64,000 bases of DNA from Massilia rhizosphaerae (GTDB lineage: Bacteria > Pseudomonadota > Gammaproteobacteria > Burkholderiales > Burkholderiaceae_D), in assembly GCF_016093545.1 (NCBI RefSeq), contig NZ_JADKYX010000007.1, forward strand, positions 186,001-250,000. The letters run 5' to 3'. This document shows, piece after piece, positions 36,987 to 45,235 of the stretch. Below the pieces are notes generated by a model. It made no database searches, had not been told where the DNA came from, and saw only the letters and a program-made list of their open reading frames with translations. Made by a program: the position numbers and the translations under genes. The first letter of the stretch is position 1, and each line of letters begins with the position of its first letter.

Positions 36987-39428
36987 TTACGGCCTGGGAA
37001 CGAACAGCCCCAGGTCGGCGACCGCCGTCGAGGCGGTGTCGCCATTATTGGCCGTGATGTTGAGCCGGTAGTAGCGATACGCGCTTCCACCCGCGACCGG
37101 GTAGCCTTTCAGCTGAAGACGATTGGCGAACACCTGGCCGCTTTGCGCGTCGAGCGTCGTCCAGTTGACGCCGTCGTTGGAGCCCTGGAACTGCCAGTCC
37201 TTCGGATCGCGTGCGGCCACATCGGCGCTGATGATCGTATAACGCTGGATCACCGCGGTGTGGCCCAGGTCGTACTTCAGCCAGCCGGTCGGGGCCGCGT
37301 AGAGCCATTTCGTCGCTGAGTTCTGGTCGAAGGCTTGTGCCGCGTTGTTCGCGTTGTTCGCGCTGTCGGTGGCGGTGCCGCCGGTCGCGACGTTGATCAT
37401 TGCGCGGGCCGGCGTGGCGCTGTCCTCGGGAGAATTGGCGCTCGTGCCGGCGGCGTTGGTCGCCGTGACCGTGTAGTAGTAGGTCATGCCGTTGCTCACC
37501 GCGGTGTCCGTGTAGCTGCCGTCCGTGATGCCGTACGCGACGGTCGTGTAGGGGCCGCCGCTGAACGTGGAGCGTTTGACGGTGTAGCTGGTGGCGCCGA
37601 ACGACTGCTGCCAGCGCAGCGGGACGGCGCCATCGCCCGGCTCGGCCAGCAGCGTCGCGGGCGCGGCCGGGATGGCGGCCGGCGCGCCGCCGTCGCCGCC
37701 CGTGACCTGGACGTTGCTGAAGACGGAGGTGTTCAGCGTGCCGTTGGCGTGCGAGCAGACCACGAGGCCGACATAGATCGTGTTGGGCAGCGTGCCGTCG
37801 ATGCGGCCGACGTCGGTGGCGGCCCAGTTGGTGCCGTCGGGAGACACATAGCCGGTGATCATGTTGCCGATGCGCTCGAGCTTGACCCAGTAGGACGGCA
37901 CGGTGTTCGCGATGGCATAGCCCTTGTTGCCGTAGTTCGAGCCGCCGTACACCGAGAGGTTTTGCATGTTCTGCTCGACCTTGACCTGGTTGGTGACGAC
38001 CATCAGGGCGCGCGGCGCGCCCTGGGCCAGGCTCGTGCGCATCATCACGCCCGCTTTGGCATAGATGCTGGTGTTCTGGATCGACTCGACCTTCGCGACG
38101 ATGGCGCCGTCGCCGGTGAGGGCCTGGTAGGCGAAGTGGCTGCTGTCGCTTGTGCTCCACGTGTCCGCGCCGGCGCCCACCACGGTCCATTTGCCGTTGG
38201 CGTACGACGACCTGCCGGCCGGGGTGGCGCCACCGATATCGATATCATTCAATGGCGAAGTGAGCGAGGTGGTCGCGGGAATGGCGAGCCCCGGCGCGGG
38301 TGCCGCCGTCGAGGTGTCGACGTCCTTCATGAACATGAAGCTGGTGCTGTCCACCGGCATCCAGAGGCGCCGCTGCGCGATATACGGCGCCTGCATGCCT
38401 TTGCGGACCACGTAGGCGCCATGGATCTGGTTGAGTACGATGTTCCCGCCGCCCCAGCCGCGGTTGGTATTGTCGGCGATGTAGTAGGCATCGGTGGTGC
38501 CGAACGGGAGGAACGGCGTGGGCGCGAGTTCGTTCACGCGCGCGAAATATTCGCCGGCCCCCAGCAGCCGGTTGTCCAGCTCGGAATAGACGTCGATGCC
38601 TTGTTTCCACAGCGCCTCGGCGAGCATGGTCAGCGACAGCAGTTGCCCATGGGCGTGCCCCTGGTCGCGCAGGGAGTCGCCGAGCATGCCGATGTCGTTG
38701 GAACTGCGCAGGCCGATGTGGGCGAGGGTGCGGAGCTGGTAGACGACCTTGTCCAGCGCCGCGGCGTCGTCGTCGAAGATGTCCATCAACCCGAGGGCAA
38801 CGAGGGCCAGCGCCCCCTTGTTGGCGGCGCCGAACATGTTTTCGCCATACGGGTTCGCCGCCGGCAGCAGGACATTGGTGAAATAGTTCTTTACCGTGGC
38901 CGTATCGCTGGCGGTCCAACCCGGCCAGGTGCCGCGCAGGATATCCGCGCCGCCCACGAACCTGAAGGCATAGTCGCCCAGGTCGAGCATCGACTCGCTG
39001 CCCGAGAACGAAGTCTGGGTGGTGGCCCACGCCATCAGGATGTCGTGCGCTTTCTTGGCGTAGGCGTCGTTGCGGGTGAAATACCACATCCGCGAGAGAT
39101 TCCAGACCGCGACCATGTCATTGCGCCATGGCCAGAGATTCACGTCGGGGCTGCGGCTCACGGTCGCGTACGGACCGGCCATGACGTAGGTGAGCTGCGA
39201 TTTGCCGTCGGCCGCCAATTGGTCATAGCCGGACTTCCATGGCTGCTTGCCTTGATCGACGTACGTCTTGAGCGTACTGAGATCGGAGAGGGTGAGCGGC
39301 GTGCCCGGATGCGTGAACCCGGTGACCTGCGCGGTGGCGTGACCCGGCAGCACGGTGGTGCCCGCCAGGAGGAGTGTTGCCAGGATGTGTCGGATGCCCA
39401 AAGACTGTTCTCTAGAACTATTTTTCAT
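36987..39428 (-). CDS. Secreted alginate-lyase-type enzyme with ConA-like, FN3 and F5/8C domains (copy B)
   Basis: An 813-residue paralog of copy A with the same order: signal peptide (ILATLLLAGTTVLPGHATAQ), alginate_lyase-type barrel (about 40-380, with LWPWRNDMVAVWNLSRMWYF and SLRDQGHAHGQLLSL), ConA/DUF1349-like sandwich, fibronectin III and discoidin domain (ending TAVADLGLFVPRP). Copies differ most in the discoidin and FN3 parts and at the signal peptide. The ATG at 39428 is preferred over one 15 nt upstream because AGGGG then has correct spacing and both paralogs start MKNSS. It would release oligosaccharides outside the cell. Confidence 0.9.
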   Translation of the reverse strand: MKNSSREQSLGIRHILATLLLAGTTVLPGHATAQVTGFTHPGTPLTLSDLSTLKTYVDQGKQPWKSGYDQLAADGKSQLTYVMAGPYATVSRSPDVNLWPWRNDMVAVWNLSRMWYFTRNDAYAKKAHDILMAWATTQTSFSGSESMLDLGDYAFRFVGGADILRGTWPGWTASDTATVKNYFTNVLLPAANPYGENMFGAANKGALALVALGLMDIFDDDAAALDKVVYQLRTLAHIGLRSSNDIGMLGDSLRDQGHAHGQLLSLTMLAEALWKQGIDVYSELDNRLLGAGEYFARVNELAPTPFLPFGTTDAYYIADNTNRGWGGGNIVLNQIHGAYVVRKGMQAPYIAQRRLWMPVDSTSFMFMKDVDTSTAAPAPGLAIPATTSLTSPLNDIDIGGATPAGRSSYANGKWTVVGAGADTWSTSDSSHFAYQALTGDGAIVAKVESIQNTSIYAKAGVMMRTSLAQGAPRALMVVTNQVKVEQNMQNLSVYGGSNYGNKGYAIANTVPSYWVKLERIGNMITGYVSPDGTNWAATDVGRIDGTLPNTIYVGLVVCSHANGTLNTSVFSNVQVTGGDGGAPAAIPAAPATLLAEPGDGAVPLRWQQSFGATSYTVKRSTFSGGPYTTVAYGITDGSYTDTAVSNGMTYYYTVTATNAAGTSANSPEDSATPARAMINVATGGTATDSANNANNAAQAFDQNSATKWLYAAPTGWLKYDLGHTAVIQRYTIISADVAARDPKDWQFQGSNDGVNWTTLDAQSGQVFANRLQLKGYPVAGGSAYRYYRLNITANNGDTASTAVADLGLFVPRP

Positions 39429-39588
39429 CGGTACCCCTTTCATGGGTGAACATCATTAACCGGCGACAACGTCAGCCTCACGACATCGCGCCGGGACTGT
39501 CACGTTCAAGAGCGTCGCGGGCGTCCCCGTTGCCTTGGCCGTGGTCTCGCAAGGCTGCGAGATATTTGTTCGAGCAAAAAACTGATGG

Positions 39589-39617
39589 ATTATGGCGGAC
39601 ATATCGCCGTGCACGTT
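39589..39617 (-). promoter_or_regulatory. Promoter of lyase B, related to that of lyase A
   Basis: CATAAT (39589-39594) is conserved with copy A, and the palindromic region is retained only partly (CGTGCACG core at 39608-39615). The -35 is less clear here. The flanking leader (about 39466-39588) matches copy A along most of its length. The gap 39429-39779 has no other gene. Confidence 0.45.
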
Positions 39618-39779
39618 ATGGTTCGTATGTACATTTAAGTTATATCAAGTTAACGATAACAACTTTTGAGACATATTCGCCGCGCGGCACGCGCGCGTCA
39701 CGACACGGCCCGCATCCTCCCGCTGGTTTAATATCGCTGTGGCCCGAGGGCGGGCAGACATTCGGACAAAGGAACACGC

Positions 39780-40661
39780 ATGAGCATCGCATTCATCGGC
39801 CTGGGCAGCATGGGCCACCACATGGCCGCCAACCTGCTGAAGTCGGGCCGGCCCGTGCATGTCTGGAACCGCAGTCCGGAACCCGTGCGGGCGCTGGCGG
39901 CGCAGGGCGCGAAGCCGGCCGCGACGCCCGCCGAATGCGGCATCGCCGACGTCGTCTTCACCATGCTCGCGGACGACGCCGCCACGCGCGCCGTGCTGCT
40001 GGACGGCGGGGTGCTGGCCGCGATGGCGCCCGGCAGCATCCACGTCAACATGGCGACCGTTTCCGTCGCGTTCGCGCGCGAGATGGCGGCGCTGCACGTC
40101 GAACGCGGCGTCGGCTACGTCGCCGCGCCCGTGCTGGGCCGCGTGGACGTCGCGCAGGCGGGCAAGCTGAACATCCTGGCCGGCGGCAGCGACGAATTGA
40201 TCGCGCGCGTGCAGCCGTTGTTCGACCTGATGGGACAGACGACGTGGCGCTTCGGCAGCGCGCCGGAGCAGGCGAACGCGGTCAAGCTCGCGTGCAACCT
40301 GATGCTCGCGTGCGCGATCGAGGCGACGGGCGAGGGCGCCGCCCTGGCGCGGGCGCATGGCGTGGCGGCCGGGGACTTCGTCGACCTGGTCACGAGCACG
40401 CTGTTCGCCGGCTCGCCCGTCTACAAGGGCTATGGCGGGATGATCGCCGAGCAGCGTTATTCTCCCGCCGGCTTCAAGCTGTCGCTGGGCCTGAAGGACG
40501 TGCGGCTCGCGGTGGAGGCGGGCCGGGACAAGGGCTTGCCGCTGGCGTTCGGCGCGACCTTGCAGGCGACGTTGCAGGATGCCGTGGCGCAGGGCGATGC
40601 CGACCTCGACCTGGCAGCGCTGGGCAAGCACGCGGCGCGGCGGGGCGGCCTGAAAGGCTAG
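39780..40661 (+). CDS. NAD(P)-dependent beta-hydroxyacid dehydrogenase
   Basis: A 293-residue member of the 3-hydroxyisobutyrate dehydrogenase family. N-terminal Rossmann motif FIGLGSMGHHMAANLL, VFTMLADD, and the catalytic-Lys helix EQANAVKLACNLMLACAIEA (Lys near residue 171). These enzymes act on small hydroxy acids such as tartronate semialdehyde, 3-hydroxyisobutyrate or succinic semialdehyde. Next to uronate-polymer lyases it could process keto- or semialdehyde products of uronic acids, but that is inference. AAGGAA precedes the ATG at 39780. Confidence 0.9.
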   Translation: MSIAFIGLGSMGHHMAANLLKSGRPVHVWNRSPEPVRALAAQGAKPAATPAECGIADVVFTMLADDAATRAVLLDGGVLAAMAPGSIHVNMATVSVAFAREMAALHVERGVGYVAAPVLGRVDVAQAGKLNILAGGSDELIARVQPLFDLMGQTTWRFGSAPEQANAVKLACNLMLACAIEATGEGAALARAHGVAAGDFVDLVTSTLFAGSPVYKGYGGMIAEQRYSPAGFKLSLGLKDVRLAVEAGRDKGLPLAFGATLQATLQDAVAQGDADLDLAALGKHAARRGGLKG

Positions 40662-40787
40662 CGGCCGCGTGTGGCGCCGTGCCGACGAAAATGAAATAAA
40701 AACAATTTAATTACAATTATGTAACGACAAAATTCTTTTTGGAATGATATATTGATACATATCAAATTCTTCCAAGGGGAATCCGCG

Positions 40788-41435
40788 ATGACTCTGCGCG
40801 CCAAACTCGGTCTTGTCCTGCTCGCCAGCCTCGTTCTCGACGCGAACGCCAGCGTCATCACCTTGCAGGTCGCGACCGTCACCCCCGCGGCACAAGCGAA
40901 CGCGGCCGCATACAAGCTCGCGGTGGACGCGGCCATCGCCAATCCGGCCGCGTACAAGGGCAGCAAGTCCGTGGCCGCCTACGACAACCTGTCGGTCAAG
41001 AATTTCTACGGTTCGCTGAGCAATTACGCGTTCGAGTCGACGATCGATTTCGGTGTCACGGCCGCACAGGCCGGCACGTGGAACTTCCGCACCGGCGTCG
41101 ACTTCGGCTACGGCGGCGCGCTGTTCGTCGACGGCGTCGCGCTCGGCTACGACACGCACGACATGTGGTGGGCCAACAGCTACGCGACGCCCAACGGCAG
41201 CCTGCAGGGTGCGCTCGACCTCGCGGCCGGCAACCACGTCCTGAAGGTCTACGGCATCGAGGGTTGCTGCGACGGCGGCCAGCAGGCCCAGTTCAAGGCC
41301 GCAAACGCCGTCGCCTACGCAACCTTTGCCGCCAGCGACACGTTGAACGCCGTGCCGGAACCGGCCGGCATCGCGACGTTCGGCCTGGGTGCGGGCGCGC
41401 TGGCTCTCATGCGCCGCCGCCGCAAGCCGGCGTGA
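40788..41435 (+). CDS. CCXG-type PEP-CTERM protein
   Basis: A 215-residue exported protein. It has a signal peptide (LRAKLGLVLLASLVLDANA), a PA14-like beta-rich middle (TWNFRTGVDFGYGGALFVDG), the GIEGCCDGGQQAQF motif of the CCXG family, and a C-terminal PEP-CTERM anchor (VPEPAGIATFGLGAGALALM followed by RRRR). Such proteins are sorted by an exosortase, usually in exopolysaccharide producers; none is encoded here. The ATG at 40788 has AAGGGG 8 nt upstream. Its 3' end abuts the truncated amidohydrolase with no gap. Confidence 0.9.
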   Translation: MTLRAKLGLVLLASLVLDANASVITLQVATVTPAAQANAAAYKLAVDAAIANPAAYKGSKSVAAYDNLSVKNFYGSLSNYAFESTIDFGVTAAQAGTWNFRTGVDFGYGGALFVDGVALGYDTHDMWWANSYATPNGSLQGALDLAAGNHVLKVYGIEGCCDGGQQAQFKAANAVAYATFAASDTLNAVPEPAGIATFGLGAGALALMRRRRKPA

Positions 41436-41436
41436 C

Positions 41437-42675
41437 GCGCACACCGTCGTCCTGCGCGCCGCGCGCATGTTCGACGGCGCCAGCGGCAAGCTGGTCGACC
41501 ATCCGCAACTGACCATCGTCGGCAACAAGATCGTGCGCGTCGCCCAGGACGACAAGGCCGACCTGCCGGCCGGCGCCGACGTCATCGACCTGGGCGACGC
41601 CACGCTGCTGCCCGGCTTCATCGACGCCCACGTGCACCTGTCCGGCCAGTCGAGCGACGACTGGTATCACGATTTCTTCGACAACATGATGCGCTTCCCG
41701 GCCGAGCAGGCGCTGTACGGCGCCCATTACGCCCGCATCACCTTGGAGGCGGGCTTCACGTCCGTGCGCGACGTCGGCTCGACCGACTGGATCGCGCTCG
41801 GCCTGCGCAACGCCATCAATGCGGGCATGGTGCCGGGGCCGCGCATGCTCGTGTCGAACTATGCCATCGGCTCGACGGGCGGCCATGCCGACCAGGACCC
41901 GGTGCCGCCGCAGCGCTTGCCGCTGGCGGGGCCGCTGCAGGGCGTGTGCAACGGACCGGAAGAGTGCCGTGCCGCGGTGCGCTACCAGATCAAGTACGGC
42001 GCCGACGTCATCAAGTTCATGCCGTCGGGCGGGGTGCTGTCGCTGTCCGATCCCGTCGACGCGCCGGAGCTGACCCAGGACGAAATGAATGCCGTGATCG
42101 GCGAAGCGCACGCGTAGGGCCGCAAGGTCGCGGCGCACGCGCACGGCGACAAGGCGGCGAAGATGGCGATTGCGGCCGGCGTCGATTCGATCGAGCACGG
42201 CAGCTTCATTGAAGACGACACCCTGCGCATGATGAAGGCGAAGGGCGTGTACCTCGTGCCGACGCTGTCCGCCACGGTCCACGTGGAAGAGAAGATCGCG
42301 ACGTTCCCGCCCGTGATCGCCGCCAAGGGCCGGGCCGCGGCGGCGCACGTGCGCCAGACGTTCCGCCACGCCGTGCAGATCGGCGTGCCGATCGCGCTCG
42401 GCACGGACGCCGCGGTCGGCGTCCACGGCACCAATGCGCGCGAGTTCCGCTACATGGTCGACAACGGCATGGCGCCCGCCCAGGCGCTGCTGGCCGGCAC
42501 CGCCAACGCCGCGCGCCTGCTGGGCACGATCGATCGTGTCGGCACGCTGGAGGCGGGCAAGCTGGCGGACGTCGTCGCCGTGCCGGGCAATCCCATCGCC
42601 GACATCACGGTCACCGAGCATCCGGTGTTCGTGATGAAGGACGGCGTCGTCGTGCGACGGGACGCCAAGCCTTGA
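41437..42675 (+). pseudogene. Amidohydrolase, 5'-truncated and split by an amber codon
   Basis: A metal-dependent amidohydrolase (imidazolonepropionase/prolidase-like, TIM barrel) of about 412 codons. Metal-site motifs are intact: DAHVHLSG, the carboxylated-Lys segment DVIKFMPSGG, AAHAHGD, IEHGSF and GTDAAVG. An in-frame TAG at 42115-42117 separates the first two-thirds from the rest, probably from CAG (Gln). The homology begins (TVVLRAARMFDG) inside or right after the PEP-CTERM stop, so the usual start and signal peptide are missing. The nearest in-frame ATG is at 41467. Probably inactive unless the amber codon is suppressed. Confidence 0.85.
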
Positions 42676-42676
42676 A

Positions 42677-43405
42677 TCAGCGCTGGGCCGGGCGGCCTTC
42701 CACCGCGGGTTCGGTCTCGTCGCGTTCCAGCACGGCGCGGTACACCGCACCGGCCAGCGCGCCGCCCACCAGCGGCGCGAGCCAGAACAGCCACAGTTGC
42801 GCGAGCGCCCAGCCGCCGACGAACAGCGCGGGGCCCGTGCTGCGGGCCGGATTGACGGACGTGTTGGTCACCGGGATGCTGACCAGGTGGATGAGCGTCA
42901 GCGCCAGCCCGATCGCGAGGCCGGCGAAGCCCACCGGCGCGCGCGTGTGCGTCGCGCCGAGGATGATCAGCACGAACATGAACGTCATCACCAGTTCCGT
43001 GACGAGCGCCGCGCCGAGCGAGTAGTTGCCGGGCGAGTGTTCGCCATAGCCGTTGGCGGCAAAACCGCCGGCCAGGTCGAAGCCGGGTTTGCCGCTCGCG
43101 ATCGCATACAGGACGGCCGCGGCGGCGATCGCCCCGGCCACCTGCACGACGACGTACGGGACGATGTGCCGCGCGGGGAAGCGGCCGCCGGCCCACAGGC
43201 CGACCGTGACGGCCGGATTGAAATGGCCGCCCGAGACGGGCCCGAAGGCGTAGGCGCCCGTCAGCACCGTCAGGCCGAACGCGAGCGAGACGCCCGCGAG
43301 GCCGATGCCGACGTCGGCGAACTTGGCGGCCAGGACGGCGCTGCCACAACCGCCCAGCACGAGCCAGAACGTGCCGAGGAATTCGGCAAAACATTTACGG
43401 AACAT
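42677..43405 (-). CDS. aqpZ: Aquaporin Z
   Basis: Water channel of the inner membrane, 242 residues with six membrane helices. The two NPA loops are visible ([11 protein letters not shown] near residue 65 and [13 protein letters not shown] near residue 185), and the first helix starts [21 protein letters not shown]. The typical AqpZ residues in the selectivity region appear retained. GGAGATC lies before the ATG at 43405. It converges on the amidohydrolase relic with a 1-bp gap. Confidence 0.96.
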   Translation of the reverse strand: MFRKCFAEFLGTFWLVLGGCGSAVLAAKFADVGIGLAGVSLAFGLTVLTGAYAFGPVSGGHFNPAVTVGLWAGGRFPARHIVPYVVVQVAGAIAAAAVLYAIASGKPGFDLAGGFAANGYGEHSPGNYSLGAALVTELVMTFMFVLIILGATHTRAPVGFAGLAIGLALTLIHLVSIPVTNTSVNPARSTGPALFVGGWALAQLWLFWLAPLVGGALAGAVYRAVLERDETEPAVEGRPAQR

Positions 43406-43602
43406 GTGTGATCTCCAAAACGATAGGGACTGCGTCGCGTCCGGTATGGCGCGTCATGCATTCGGGTGCGACCTGAGTTGTCGCAAAAGAAATTGTACAA
43501 CAACAACATCGTCATAGGATGACGATCGACATCGTGACATTTTGCGGCTTTTACGACGCCGCCGTTTGATATGCTCGACGGTTCAACCTCGAAAGGAATG
43601 AC

Positions 43603-45189
43603 ATGGCATTCAGGCAGATGGGAGCGGTCGGCATCGCGCTCGCCGCGGTGACGACCGCCGCTGGGGCAACGGACGCCCCGATCCGGAGCGTGACTTTGTA
43701 TCCCGGCAGCGCCACGGTGGAGCGCGTCGTGCAGGTCGCGCCCGGCGCGGCGCAGGTCGAGATCACGGGCCTGCTGGCCAACTTCGACAAGGACACGATC
43801 CGGCTGCAGGCCGATCCCGGCATCCAGGTGGGGCAGGTCGTCACGCGCGACGTCGCGCGCGCCGACAGCCCGAGCCCGCGCGAGGCGGATCTCGAAGCGA
43901 AAGTGCAGGCGCTGCAGGACCAGGTCGCGGCGATCGACGCGGACATCAAATCGGCCCGGATCGCGCAGGGCTATCTGGAGCGCCTGGGCGGAGGCGGCGA
44001 CAAGGCCGCGCCGGTCGACGCGAAGAACCTGGCGGGCACGCTCGACGCGATCCGCAAGGGCGCCCTGGACGCGCTCGAACGCGTCCGCAACGACGACGTC
44101 AAGAAGCGGGCGCTGGCGAAGCAGCTCGACGCCGCCAAGCGCGACCTCGCCAGGGCGCAGGCCGGCGCGCGCGACAGCCGGACGATCACGGTGCAGCTGG
44201 CGGCCCGGCAGGGCGGCAAGCTGGTGCTGACCTACCAGGTCGGCCGCGCGGGCTGGAAGCCGACGTACCGGGCTTCCCTCGATTCGGCGGCGTCGACCAT
44301 CGACCTGGAGCGGCTCGCGACCATTTCGCAAAAGACGGGCGAGGACTGGAGCAACGTCAAGCTGCGCCTGTCGACCGGCCAGCCCGACCTGGCCGTGTAC
44401 GCGCCCGATCCGTCCCCGTGGCTGCTGAATTACCGGCCGCCGGTCGACACCAGCGCCCTGTACCGCGCAATGCCCGCGCCGCCGCCCGAGCTTCCCTTGG
44501 TCGAGGTCAAGCCGGCACCGGCCCTCGAGCAGGACGATTACGTGGCGCCGACCGTGGAAACGCAGGGCACGTTCACGACCGAGTTCGACGTGCCCGCCCG
44601 CGTCACGCTGGCGTCGGACGGGCGCGAGGTCACCGTCGGCCTGTCGCGGCAGACGTTGCAGGCGGAGCAGCGCGACCTGATCGTGCCGCGCAGCGGCAAC
44701 GACGTCGCGGTCGTGACGGCGCGCGCGAGCCGGCCCGATGGCGTGTGGCTGCCCGGCCAGGTGCAGTTGCAGCGCGACGGCGCGTACGTCGGCGCGCAGC
44801 AATGGGACGCGCAGGCCGGCGACCGTTTCCTGTTCGCGTTCGGCCGCGATCCGCTCGTGCGCGTGACCGTCGAACACCTCGACCGCAAGTCGGGACAGAC
44901 GGGCTTCTTCAACGGCGCCAACCGGAAGCATATCGCCGACACCTACGTCGTGACGAGCACGCACCGCCAGAGCGTCGCCGTGCTGCTGCTCGAACCGACG
45001 CCCGTCAGCGAATCGGACAAGGTGACCGTCAAGACGGCCCTGCATCCGGAACCGGACGTGCGCGACTGGGAACACCGGCGCGGGCTGGTCGGCTGGTCGC
45101 GCACCCTCAAGCCGAACGAGACGGCGCGCTTCGACGTCGACTACGTCATCGACTATCCGAAGGAAGGGTACGTGCAGGGATTGCCGTGA
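43603..45189 (+). CDS. DUF4139 domain protein (MuiA-like)
   Basis: A 528-residue exported protein. Signal peptide (MGAVGIALAAVTTAAGA), an N-terminal DUF4140-like domain (SVTLYPGSATVERVVQVAPG), a coiled coil (EADLEAKVQALQDQVAAIDA, about residues 90-190) and a long beta-rich DUF4139 domain (VTYQVGRAGWKPTYRASLD, then ISQKTGEDWSNVKLRLSTGQ). Relatives are called mucoidy inhibitor MuiA-like; the biochemical role is unknown. The stop is followed by a very strong hairpin shared with the convergent pectinase gene. Confidence 0.9.
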   Translation: MAFRQMGAVGIALAAVTTAAGATDAPIRSVTLYPGSATVERVVQVAPGAAQVEITGLLANFDKDTIRLQADPGIQVGQVVTRDVARADSPSPREADLEAKVQALQDQVAAIDADIKSARIAQGYLERLGGGGDKAAPVDAKNLAGTLDAIRKGALDALERVRNDDVKKRALAKQLDAAKRDLARAQAGARDSRTITVQLAARQGGKLVLTYQVGRAGWKPTYRASLDSAASTIDLERLATISQKTGEDWSNVKLRLSTGQPDLAVYAPDPSPWLLNYRPPVDTSALYRAMPAPPPELPLVEVKPAPALEQDDYVAPTVETQGTFTTEFDVPARVTLASDGREVTVGLSRQTLQAEQRDLIVPRSGNDVAVVTARASRPDGVWLPGQVQLQRDGAYVGAQQWDAQAGDRFLFAFGRDPLVRVTVEHLDRKSGQTGFFNGANRKHIADTYVVTSTHRQSVAVLLLEPTPVSESDKVTVKTALHPEPDVRDWEHRRGLVGWSRTLKPNETARFDVDYVIDYPKEGYVQGLP

Positions 45190-45197
45190 CCGGAAGC

Positions 45198-45229
45198 GCC
45201 GCCGGCGCCGCGCGTGCGGCGCCGGCGGC
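45198..45229. terminator. Strong bidirectional hairpin between convergent genes
   Basis: GCCGCCGGCGCCGC / GCGGCGCCGGCGGC, a 14-bp perfect all-G/C stem with loop GCGT, placed 8 bp past the DUF4139 stop and 6 bp past the pectinase stop on the other strand. No T tract. Confidence 0.75.
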
Positions 45230-45235
45230 ATGGCG

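Noticed and set aside
36323..37057. A 244-codon plus-strand gene through DUF1232
   Set aside because: Only the first about 62 codons look like protein; the rest is antisense to the well-supported DUF1232 gene and to lyase B.
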